Shown here: one piece after another, positions 7,535 to 16,076 of the stretch
How positions within the stretch are numbered: the first letter of the stretch is position 1
Layout of the letters: each line of letters starts with the position of its first letter
From: Gammaproteobacteria bacterium
GTDB taxonomy: Bacteria > Pseudomonadota > Gammaproteobacteria > S144-34
Length of the DNA stretch: 19,265 nt
Reading direction: 5' to 3'
Assembly (NCBI GenBank): GCA_015494165.1
Contig: WGBS01000039.1
Coordinates: 1-19,265 of the forward strand
Notes under the pieces: generated by a model
What the model saw: only the letters and a program-made list of their open reading frames with translations
What the model was told of the DNA's origin: nothing
The model's database searches: none
Made by a program: the position numbers and the translations under genes

Positions 7535-7590
7535 ACGGTGTACAGTCCACCGTGAACTGCCTACCGCATACCGCATACCGCAGACCACAC
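7535..7590 (+). repeat. Degenerate ACCGCAT-type heptamers
   Basis: Eight consecutive 7-base units all starting with AC: ACGGTGT, ACAGTCC, ACCGTGA, ACTGCCT, ACCGCAT, ACCGCAT, ACCGCAG, ACCACAC. A shorter relative (ACCGTAC, ACTGTAG, CCTGCAA, ACCGTAG) lies at 7326-7353 just after the G3N4 array. Seven-base periodicity therefore recurs over nearly all of 7244-7590, with several unit sequences and both orientations. No gene was seen in 7160-7627 besides these repeats and the glnA terminator. Confidence 0.7.
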
Positions 7591-7627
7591 CCTGCCCACC
7601 GCGGGCGGGGGATGCTATGGTTAGGGT

Positions 7628-8182
7628 ATGCGCAGGCGCATCCTGCTGATTTCCGCCGCGCTGGCCGCCCTAGCCGCGGCGCCGGCGCGCGGGGAGATCT
7701 ACCGCTACGTGGACGACTCGGGCACGGTCGTCTACACGGACAAGCCGCGCCCGGGCGCGGAGAAGGTCGAGCTGCCGGGGATCACGGTCTATCGCGGCCG
7801 AGCCCCGTCCGCGGGCGCGGCGTCCCCACCCACCGCGAAGAAGAAGCCCGCCGAGGAGGCCGCACCCGCCTACGAGGCGGTGCGCATCGTCACGCCCGCG
7901 AACGACCAGGCCTTCTGGAGCGCCGCGGGCGAGGTGGTGGTGCAGGTCGAGACGCAGCCGCCGCTGCGGGTGAAAGCGGGCCACCGCCTGCGGCTCTACG
8001 TCGACGGCCGCCCCCTCGAGGGGCTGCTGGAGACGACGGCGGTGCGCCTGCGCAACATCGCCCGCGGCACCCACACCCTGCGCGCCGAGGTGGTGGACGG
8101 AACCGCCCGGGTGCTCGCCGAGAGCGAGCCGATCATCTTTCACCTCCATCGCCCCTCGGTGCTGCGGCCCAAGCCGCCCTGA
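7628..8182 (+). CDS. DUF4124 domain envelope protein
   Basis: 184-aa exported protein of unknown function. An N-terminal signal peptide (basic MRRR, hydrophobic core to about residue 19, likely cleaved near AAPARG at 18-23) is followed at once by the DUF4124 signature IYRYVDDSGTVVYTDKP. A low-complexity Ala/Pro/Lys linker (about 58-80) leads to a beta-rich C-terminal half with LRLYVDGRPLEG, which may be an Ig-like fold. DUF4124 proteins are often encoded between glnA and ntrB in gammaproteobacteria, but no biochemical role is known to me. The ATG at 7628 was chosen because an in-frame stop (TAG 7622-7624) lies just upstream. A GGGGG run at 7608-7612 is the only ribosome-binding candidate and is rather far away. 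Confidence 0.88.
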   Translation: MRRRILLISAALAALAAAPARGEIYRYVDDSGTVVYTDKPRPGAEKVELPGITVYRGRAPSAGAASPPTAKKKPAEEAAPAYEAVRIVTPANDQAFWSAAGEVVVQVETQPPLRVKAGHRLRLYVDGRPLEGLLETTAVRLRNIARGTHTLRAEVVDGTARVLAESEPIIFHLHRPSVLRPKPP

Positions 8183-8212
8183 GCCCCGGGCCGCACCAGT
8201 GGCGCGCGGCCA

Positions 8213-8229
8213 TGCCCTATAATGGTGCA
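8213..8229 (+). promoter_or_regulatory. NtrC site overlapping a TATAAT box before ntrB
   Basis: TGCCCTATAATGGTGCA is an NtrC palindrome (TGC-CCT-ATAA-TGGTGCA) whose core contains a perfect sigma-70 -10 hexamer, TATAAT, at 8218-8223. No good -35 is visible. An NtrC site lying on the promoter is the E. coli glnL arrangement, where NtrC-P represses its own operon, so autoregulation of ntrBC is the likely role. The ntrB start is about 150 bases downstream. Confidence 0.78.
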
Positions 8230-8346
8230 TGGCCGCGTTTCCCCCAGGCCCGGGCGCCGAGCGCGGTGCGGCCCGGCGGCGCTCCAACCCATTGATCCCA
8301 CGAGCCGTTCCGTGTCCGCTGGCGCGGCGGGCGGCGCACGGCGGGC

Positions 8347-8362
8347 TGGTTTGGTTCTTGCA
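8347..8362 (+). promoter_or_regulatory. Weak sigma-54-like promoter just before ntrB
   Basis: TGGTTTGGTTCTTGCA has the -12 element TTGCA intact and GG/GC at the correct 12-base distance, but TTT replaces CAC in the -24 part. Transcription would start close to 8373, practically at the ntrB ATG (8375), giving a nearly leaderless message. This may be fortuitous. Confidence 0.25.
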
Positions 8363-8374
8363 GCACCAGCGGGC

Positions 8375-9455
8375 ATGACCACACCCCTTCCCGAGGTGGA
8401 CGCGCGACGGCCATCCGCCGAGCGGGTGCTGGAGGCGCTCACGGTCGCGGTCCTGGTGCTCGACCGCGATCTGCGTGCCCTCGCCCTGAACCCCGCCGCG
8501 GAGATGCTGCTCGGGGTGAGCGCGCGCAAGGCCCGCGGCACCCCGGTGGGCGAGCTCCTCGGGCCCGGGGCGGAGCCGATCGTCGCGGCCTTCCGCGAGG
8601 CGCTCGCAAGCGGCCACCCCTACACCGAGCGCGGCCTGGCGCTCCCCCTCCCGGGGCGCGCCGCAGTCACGGTCGACTGCGCGGTCACGCCCCTCGGCGA
8701 GCCGGGCGGCGCGCTGCTCGTGGAGCTCGCCCAGGTCGACCGGCCGCTGCGCATCGCCCGCGAGGAGCGCCTGCTCGCCCAGCAGCAGGCGGCGCAGGCG
8801 GTGCTGCGCAACCTCGCCCACGAGGTGCGCAACCCGCTCGGCGGCATCCGCGGCGCGGCCCAGCTGCTCGAGCGCGAGCTCGGCGACCCGGCCCTGCGCG
8901 AGTACACGCGCATCATCATCGCCGAGGCCGACCGCCTGCGCGCCCTCGTCGACCGCGTGCTCGGCCAGCACGGCGCCCCGCGCCGCGAGCGCCTCAACGT
9001 CCACGAGGTGCTCGAGCGCGTGCGCCGCGTGGTGGAGGTGGAGGCGCCGCCGGGCGTGCGCATCCGGCGCGACTACGACCCGAGCCTGCCGGAGCTCGAG
9101 GGCGACGCCGACCAGCTCATCCAGGCGGTGCTCAACATCGTGCGCAACGCCGTGCAGGCGGTGGGCGAGCGCGGCGAGATCCTGCTGCGCACCCGCGCCG
9201 AGCGCCAGCTCACGCTCGGCCGGCGCCGCCACCGCCTCGCCGCGCGCATCGAGGTCATCGACGACGGGCCGGGCGTGCCGGAGGCGATCCGCGGCGAGAT
9301 CTTCTATCCCATGATCACCGGGCGCGCCGAGGGGACCGGCCTCGGCCTGTCGATCGCCCAGTCGATCGTGCAGCAGCACGGCGGCCTCATCGAGTGCGAG
9401 AGCCGCCCCGGACGCACCGTCTTCACGGTGTTCCTACCCCTGGAGGCAGGCGAGG

Positions 9456-9463
<8 letters not shown>
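8375..9463 (+). CDS. ntrB: Nitrogen regulation sensor histidine kinase NtrB
   Basis: Cytoplasmic histidine kinase/phosphatase that phosphorylates NtrC when PII (GlnB/GlnK) signals nitrogen shortage. 362 aa with no membrane segment, as expected. A PAS domain occupies about residues 15-125 (VLDRDLRALALNPAAEMLLG). The H-box AHEVRNPLGGIRGAAQLLE has the phospho-acceptor His149. The ATPase domain shows the N-box VLNIVRNAVQAV (Asn258), DDGPGV and GTGLGLSIAQ. The ATG at 8375 is preferred because it begins just before the PAS domain; the frame stays open further upstream without conserved sequence. The last 8 bases overlap ntrC. An NtrC site upstream (8213-8229) suggests autoregulation. Confidence 0.96.
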
Positions 9464-10883
<1,420 letters not shown>

Positions 10884-10921
10884 CGGCCCGCGCCGGGCGC
10901 GCGGCGCGGTCCTCGGGGGCC

Positions 10922-11329
10922 TCATCCGGCGCGCGTCGCCTCGCGCTCCGCGCGCGCACGCAGGCCTGCGCGTACGAGCGCCAGGTCGTCCTCGTGCTGG
11001 CGTGCGACCTCCGACACGTAGGCGGCGACACGGGCGGGGTCGCCTATGAGGAGCGGCACGCCAGAGACCGCCTCGAAGGCGAGCACGGAGGGCGTCTCCC
11101 GGTCCAGCACCACGAGATCCACGTCCTCCATGCCGAGCACCTCCTGCAGGCGCGCCCGCAGCTCCGCGACGACCTCGAGCGGCGGCCGCCGGTCGAACAG
11201 CACGGCGATGTCCACGTCGGAGTCGGCCCGCGCGCGGCCCTGCGCGCGCGAGCCGAACAGCCACGCCCCGGCGAGCCCGGGCGTCGCGGCGAGCGCCTCA
11301 CGCACCGCCTGATCCGTCACGCCCGACAT
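10922..11329 (-). CDS. mntA: MntA-type nucleotidyltransferase antitoxin
   Basis: Minimal nucleotidyltransferase (MNT) of the HepT/MntA toxin-antitoxin family, 135 aa. The fingerprint is LFGSRAQG at residues 24-31, then Asp38 and Asp40 in DSDVD and a third acidic residue near Asp71 (DVDLVVLD). These are the GSx10DxD metal- and ATP-binding elements. Family knowledge: MntA AMPylates a tyrosine of HepT and so inactivates the toxin. The start at 11329 gives a full helix before the MNT core and lies inside the 3' end of the HepT gene (32-bp overlap), toxin first and antitoxin second. The helical tail after residue 85 is of the usual kind. Function is inferred from family and partner. Confidence 0.9.
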   Translation of the reverse strand: MSGVTDQAVREALAATPGLAGAWLFGSRAQGRARADSDVDIAVLFDRRPPLEVVAELRARLQEVLGMEDVDLVVLDRETPSVLAFEAVSGVPLLIGDPARVAAYVSEVARQHEDDLALVRAGLRARAEREATRAG

Positions 11330-11744
11330 ACGTCAGCACCTCCTCGCGAAAGCGCGTGAAATCCTCCAGGTGCCCCTCCAGGATCTCCGCCAGCACCTCC
11401 GGGCGCACCGCGTCGTAGCGGTGGACCACGAAGTTGCGGAACTGCACCATGCGCCGGTAGGGCTCCTCGGACGACAGCGCGCCGAGCGCCACGCAACGTC
11501 TCACCGCCTCGGCACCGCTGGCCGCCGGCGGCTGGCCGGCGAGGCTCAGCAGGCGCTGGCACACGTCGATCACCACCTCCACGAGGATCTGGAGATCGCG
11601 CTCGACGGCGCGCCGCAGCTTCCAGTCGCTCGCCAGCGCCTCGGGGCCGGGCGTGCCCGCCGAGCGCAGCTCGCCCAGCACCTCCTCCAGCAGGGCGAGC
11701 TTGCGCAGCACGACGCCATTGCTCCCGCTCATGCCGGAAAGCAT
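11298..11744 (-). CDS. hepT: HepT-like (DUF86) HEPN toxin
   Basis: HEPN-fold ribonuclease toxin, 148 aa from the ATG at 11744; a second ATG at 11732 (MSGSNG) would give 144 aa and cannot be excluded, as neither has a clear ribosome-binding site. The protein is all-helical and ends with the catalytic signature RNFVVHRY: Arg103, His108 and Tyr110 form the Rx4HxY motif of HepT, in which the Tyr is the residue AMPylated by MntA. DWKLRRAVERDLQILVEVV is the conserved DUF86 helix. It is encoded just before and overlapping mntA. The pair lies on the minus strand 58 bases downstream of the mshQ-like gene and may be read through from it; no separate promoter was found. Confidence 0.9.
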   Translation of the reverse strand: MLSGMSGSNGVVLRKLALLEEVLGELRSAGTPGPEALASDWKLRRAVERDLQILVEVVIDVCQRLLSLAGQPPAASGAEAVRRCVALGALSSEEPYRRMVQFRNFVVHRYDAVRPEVLAEILEGHLEDFTRFREEVLTYVGRDGSGGA

Positions 11745-11802
11745 ACCCCGTTGCGGCCGGGGAGGCGGAGCGACCCGCGTGCAGGCCCACGGGCCCGCGC
11801 GG

Positions 11803-14800
11803 TCAGTAGACCTCGCGGCGGTAGATCATCTCCTCGTCGCCACGGAAGACGCCGAAGCTGACGCGCGCGGAAGGGTCATCGTCGTTGCCGTCGCCGTCCC
11901 AGTCGAAGCGCAGCCAGGCCGGGACCGTGGCCGAGAGGGTGAGGTCGCCGGTCTTGCCCGGCGCCTTGAGCCACAGGTTGAAGTCGCCCGCCGAGGGCGG
12001 CTCGCGCCAGTCGCGTCCCGCGGGCGGCGCGCCCGCGCAGGCGATGCCGGTCTCGCTCGCGGAGTCCCAGGCGCAGGTGTCGCCCGGCGCGAGCGCATCG
12101 CCCGGCTCGGGGTCGGAGAGCGCCAGCGTCACGCCGGTGCTCGCGCCGTCGTCCGTGTGGAGCGCGAAGGCCGTGCCGTCGAAGTACTCCGCGCGCACCG
12201 GCACGTTGAGGTCGATGAGCTCCGAGCCGAAGGCGGGCAGGATCGCGAGCCGCCCGTAGCGCACGCGCGTCGTTCCCAGCGTGCGCGCGTCGCAGCCCGC
12301 GCCGCACCCGGTCGCCGCCGCGTTCATGTCGAGCCCCTGGACCTGCACCCCGTCGGGGTCGCCCGTGGCCTTCACGCCGATGGCGAGCTGGTCGAAGGGG
12401 CCGTCGGGCGAGGCCGCGCGCGCGAAGGTCGCCGCCGTGTCGTTGACGGCATAACGCCCCTGGGACCAGCCCGCCCCGGCCACCGTGAGCCTTGCGGAGA
12501 GCTCGTTCCCGTCGTCGGCGTTCTCGGCCACGGTCGAGATCGCCGCCACGCCCACGGTATAGCGGGCGGCGTCGTAGTTCTGTGTGCGCCCGCCGGCGGC
12601 GTTGCGCGCCTCCAGCGTGTAGGCGACGGTGAAGGGCTGGCCCATGTAGCTGTAGCCGCCCGAGGCGTCGGCCGGCGTGATGGCCGACGAGACGAGCGCA
12701 AGGTGGTCCGGGTGGAAGCGCCCGATGACGGGGCTCGTGCCGGTGACGTCGACGCCCGCGGTGTTGAGGAAGCCCGTCGCGGCGGCGGAGATGCGGATGG
12801 AGCCCGCCTCGGAGTAGCTGAGGTCGGAGACGGTCGCCCGGCCGCCGGAGAAGCTCCCGGCCGCGATGCTCGTGGTGCCGGACAGCGTCCCCAGCACGCC
12901 GCCGGCCGGCGTGTGCAGGCTCGGCGAGAGCGCGGTCGCCCAGGCGTAGGACGGCGTCAGGCCGTTGTCCGTGACGTCGGCGCCGGCGTCCGGCAGGCCG
13001 TCGTTGTCGGCGTCGTCGGCCGCCTGCCAGAGGTAGCCGCCGACGGTGGCCGAGAACGCCCGGCCCGCCGCCGTGAAGCCCGCCCCGCCGGTGGCCGTGC
13101 CGCCCGGGTTGGCGGTCCCGGCGGCATTGATGTCGGTGAAGCCGAGCGCGAAGGGCCGCACGGTGAGCGTCGCCGAGCCGCCGTCGATGGGCCTGGGATT
13201 GCCGCCCGCGTCGACGGCGAAGCCCGAGGTGTCGTCGCGCAGCGCGATGGCGTACTTGCCCACGTCCGTGGTCTCGAGCGTGAAGGTCGCCACCCCGGCA
13301 GTGAAGGCGAGCGTCAGGTTGTTCGCCGCCGGCGCGGCGTCGGGCAGCGCCGTGCCGGCGACGCTCGGCGCCGCCCCGCCCGGGTCGTCGCCGTCGCGCA
13401 CCACCCACGCCTTCAGGCCCTTCGAGCCGTCGTAGGCGGTGGCGATGGCGCAGCTGCCGGTCGAGGGGTCGCGCCGCCACAGCTCCGCCCGGAAGCCGTG
13501 ACCGCGGCCGGCCACCACCTCCGTCGAGCCCGTGCCGGGGCAGCTCGCGCCCGTGCAGGTCGTCGGCGCGACCACGAAGGCGTTGTCGCGGAAGCTCACC
13601 ACGGTGGACGTGCTGCTCACGCCCGCCGCGGCGTCGCTCACCGTGATGGTGAGATCGTCGGCGTGGACGTTGGCTAGGTCGAGCACGATGCTGCCGTTGT
13701 CGGCCGCGACGAAGGTGTAGGTCGCCGCGCCGTCATCGGCCGTGGGGTCGCTCAGTGTGCCCGAGGCTGTCTTCACGGACCAGGTGCCGTGGCCCGACGA
13801 CGTGCTCAGGCTGATGGTGCCGGTGTAGCTCGTGAGCGTGCCGCCGGCCGTGCTCTGGGCCGTGATGGTGACGGCGTGCGGGGTGCAGGTGCTGGCCGAG
13901 CCCGTGCCCACGTCGATGGTGAAGCCCGCCAGCGCGGCGCACGGGTGCGTCGCGTTCATGTCCGCCTGGATCTCGGCCTCGGTCAGCACTCTCTTGTAGA
14001 TGCGCACCTCGTCCATCGCTCCGCCCGCGCCTAGCGTGACGCCGTACGGGTTGTAAGCGCTGCGGTTATCCGCCAGATAAAGGGAGTCCAAGTCGGGGAA
14101 ACTGCCAACGGAATAGCCTCCGCCCGCCGCAAATTGCGTCTTCTTTTCCTTGCCGTTGACATAGATACGCACCTTGCCCGCCGGGTAATCCCACGTGACG
14201 GCCACGTGGATCCATTGCCCGGCCTTGAAGCCCAGCTTGTCCACCTTGTCCTTGGTGTAGACGATGAAGTCGTGATCCGCTGCGTCCTCGAACAGGAGGG
14301 CGAGCCGTTGGCGCGCGTCGTTGTCCAGGTAATTACCCGTGCTGCTGAGCTTGGCGAGCTTGAAATATTTGCCGGCGAAGTAGTTGCCGGAGGTCGACGG
14401 GACGGACGCGTCGAACAGCACCCGCGCGTTGTTCTTCTCGCTGCCAGCCTGGTCCCAGTCCGGCCTGAACCAGAAGCTGATCGTCCCCTGCGCCCCCACC
14501 TTGGCGTCCAGGTCGACACCCGTGTCCACCCCGTCGCCGTCGGAGGCGAAAACGCCGTAGCGGCATGTGCCGGGCGAGCCCGGGATGGCGGGCGTGGCCC
14601 CGTCGGTGGTGGCGCCACCTAGCCCAGTTCCATCGTTACCATTGCCGGTCGCGTCCCTGACCTCCCCTGCCGTCCGGTTCCACGAAGCCTCCTCCATCTG
14701 GTAGAAGGCCACGGGCTGGGGAGGGAGGAACTCGGCGTGGAAGGGCCTGGAGAAGACGACGATTCCGGCCCGCTCGCCGGGATGCTTGCGCTCACTGTCG

Positions 14801-15717
14801 CGCCAGCGGTCTTCGTCGACCTTCAGCCCGACGCGAGATCGAGTCAGGCTGCAGCGTCGGAGCCAGCCGCCGTCGTTGTCTTCGTGCGTGTTCTTCGTCG
14901 CCAGCACCAGGGGCGCCGAGGCATAGCTGCCTGCGAAGCCGATCAGGGAACATCCGTCGTCCCAGCCCTTGATGTTCTTGCCGCTGCGGATCGTCTCGTA
15001 ATCCACGGTTAAGCCACCGCTGTCCGTGAAGCTGCCCCGCAGCCCCCGATCCATCACAAGATAGGCGATGACCTCGTCCTGCGTGACGGCGCCGGGCTCG
15101 GCTTCGCTGCGCTCCAGCGCCAGCTCCAGATCCTCGTCCTTGACATTCCTCACGGCCACCGTCAGCCAGGGCGTCGAGGCATCAGCAGGCGGGGCCGCAC
15201 TTTCGTTCGCCATCGACTGGATCTGTGCGAGCGCGATCGGGTCCTTGGCGAACTCGTGCGAAAGGCTCACCTTGAGCCAGCTTTCGGGGCCGCTGACCCC
15301 CGCTCCATGCTGCACGGCGGTCGTGCTGACCGTGCCGGCCTCGATGACGGTGCCGTCCGGGAGCGTGTGCACGCCGGGCTCGATAGCCAGGTAGTGGACA
15401 GTCATGTCGATGTGGGGCCCATCCTCGCCCGGCGGCTCCACCACCGCCGCCTCGAAGCCAGTGGTCGTGACGTTGCGGATCCGGATGGCGGCGGGATTCG
15501 GCCCGGTGGTCGTCGGCAGCAGGAACACCAGCGGCGGCGTGGCGTACGTTTGCTGGAAGCTGAAGCTGGCGAACGCCTTGGGGCCGGCGTACGTGTCGGG
15601 CAGAGTGATCGTGCCGGCCTCCATCTTCCAGGCGAGGGCCGCGCCGGGCGCAAGTGTCACGACCGCCAGGGCCAACAGGGCGGCCAGTCTGCGGCGAAGG
15701 TGTCGGACGCTGCTCAT
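11803..15717 (-). CDS. mshQ: MshQ-like surface protein: LamG domain plus DUF6701
   Basis: Large exported protein, 1304 aa, of the MSHA pilus family (MshQ). A signal peptide ends near ALA/W at residues 29-30. Residues 30-335 are a beta-rich region with two similar halves (FSFQQTYATPPLVFLL and VSLSHEFAKDPIALAQI) that vaguely recall H-type lectins. A LamG/concanavalin-like domain follows at about 338-593 (FYQMEEASWN, DATGNGNDGTG, FWFRPDW, MDEVRIYKRVLTEAEIQ). The DUF6701 region runs from about 710 (FRDNAFVV, later DHLALVSSAITPADASGGYS) to the end, IYRREVY. Family members are thought to sit at the pilus tip or surface; the N-terminal part suggests glycan binding (inference). The start at 15717 overlaps the previous stop as ATGA. 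The first 560 codons are clearly poorer in GC than the rest. Confidence 0.88.
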   Translation of the reverse strand: MSSVRHLRRRLAALLALAVVTLAPGAALAWKMEAGTITLPDTYAGPKAFASFSFQQTYATPPLVFLLPTTTGPNPAAIRIRNVTTTGFEAAVVEPPGEDGPHIDMTVHYLAIEPGVHTLPDGTVIEAGTVSTTAVQHGAGVSGPESWLKVSLSHEFAKDPIALAQIQSMANESAAPPADASTPWLTVAVRNVKDEDLELALERSEAEPGAVTQDEVIAYLVMDRGLRGSFTDSGGLTVDYETIRSGKNIKGWDDGCSLIGFAGSYASAPLVLATKNTHEDNDGGWLRRCSLTRSRVGLKVDEDRWRDSERKHPGERAGIVVFSRPFHAEFLPPQPVAFYQMEEASWNRTAGEVRDATGNGNDGTGLGGATTDGATPAIPGSPGTCRYGVFASDGDGVDTGVDLDAKVGAQGTISFWFRPDWDQAGSEKNNARVLFDASVPSTSGNYFAGKYFKLAKLSSTGNYLDNDARQRLALLFEDAADHDFIVYTKDKVDKLGFKAGQWIHVAVTWDYPAGKVRIYVNGKEKKTQFAAGGGYSVGSFPDLDSLYLADNRSAYNPYGVTLGAGGAMDEVRIYKRVLTEAEIQADMNATHPCAALAGFTIDVGTGSASTCTPHAVTITAQSTAGGTLTSYTGTISLSTSSGHGTWSVKTASGTLSDPTADDGAATYTFVAADNGSIVLDLANVHADDLTITVSDAAAGVSSTSTVVSFRDNAFVVAPTTCTGASCPGTGSTEVVAGRGHGFRAELWRRDPSTGSCAIATAYDGSKGLKAWVVRDGDDPGGAAPSVAGTALPDAAPAANNLTLAFTAGVATFTLETTDVGKYAIALRDDTSGFAVDAGGNPRPIDGGSATLTVRPFALGFTDINAAGTANPGGTATGGAGFTAAGRAFSATVGGYLWQAADDADNDGLPDAGADVTDNGLTPSYAWATALSPSLHTPAGGVLGTLSGTTSIAAGSFSGGRATVSDLSYSEAGSIRISAAATGFLNTAGVDVTGTSPVIGRFHPDHLALVSSAITPADASGGYSYMGQPFTVAYTLEARNAAGGRTQNYDAARYTVGVAAISTVAENADDGNELSARLTVAGAGWSQGRYAVNDTAATFARAASPDGPFDQLAIGVKATGDPDGVQVQGLDMNAAATGCGAGCDARTLGTTRVRYGRLAILPAFGSELIDLNVPVRAEYFDGTAFALHTDDGASTGVTLALSDPEPGDALAPGDTCAWDSASETGIACAGAPPAGRDWREPPSAGDFNLWLKAPGKTGDLTLSATVPAWLRFDWDGDGNDDDPSARVSFGVFRGDEEMIYRREVY

Positions 15718-16076
15718 CGGCGGTAGATGATCGGGCTGTGCTCCTGCCTTCGGGGCGCGCGCGCGGGCGGCGGCGGCGCGGGACGCGCGGGCGCGGGCGT
15801 GGCCTCCTCCGCTTCCTGCGCGGGCCGTGCCGCGGCGGCGGCCGGGGGCTCCGCGGGCCGCGGCCGGGCGGCCCACCAGCCGGCCGCCGCCGCGGCGCCG
15901 GCGGCGAGCGCCGCCGCCAGCCACCAGGCCGCCCGCCGCGCGGCCGCGCGCCGGCGCGCGGCCTGCGTCACGCGGCGCTCGATCGCCGCAAGCCGTGCCG
16001 GGTCCGGCTCCGGCAGGGCGTCGAAGGCCGCCTCGAGCCGGACGGCGAGCGGGTCGCGCTCCGTGCCGGCGTTCAT
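15714..16076 (-). CDS. Single-pass membrane protein, possible anti-sigma partner
   Basis: I do not recognise a named family. The 120-aa protein has a charged cytoplasmic N-terminus (DPLAVRLEAAFDALPEPDPARL), one membrane segment at about residues 47-66 (AAWWLAAALAAG...), and a Pro/Ala-rich outer tail ending in SPIIYRR. Its position right after an ECF sigma gene, with an ATGA overlap, and its N-in single-span topology suggest an anti-sigma factor; the zinc motif HxxxCxxC of ZAS anti-sigmas is absent. Its stop overlaps the mshQ start (ATGA at 15714-15717), so sigma, membrane protein and mshQ are coupled in translation. The last residues and 14 bases of DNA resemble the 3' end of mshQ. Confidence 0.72.
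   Translation of the reverse strand: MNAGTERDPLAVRLEAAFDALPEPDPARLAAIERRVTQAARRRAAARRAAWWLAAALAAGAAAAAGWWAARPRPAEPPAAAAARPAQEAEEATPAPARPAPPPPARAPRRQEHSPIIYRR

Noticed and set aside
8191..8206. GCACC-AGT-GGCGC considered as a second NtrC site before ntrB
   Set aside because: The half-sites are 3 rather than 5 bases apart and one half is imperfect.
10884..10921. CCGCGC...GCGCGG stem between ntrC and mntA considered as a bidirectional terminator
   Set aside because: Short stem with no T-tract on either strand; such stems are frequent by chance in DNA this GC-rich.
11653..13677. A 674-codon plus-strand frame opposite mshQ
   Set aside because: Arg/Ala/Gly/Val-rich shadow; the minus-strand frame carries the signal peptide, LamG and DUF6701 features.
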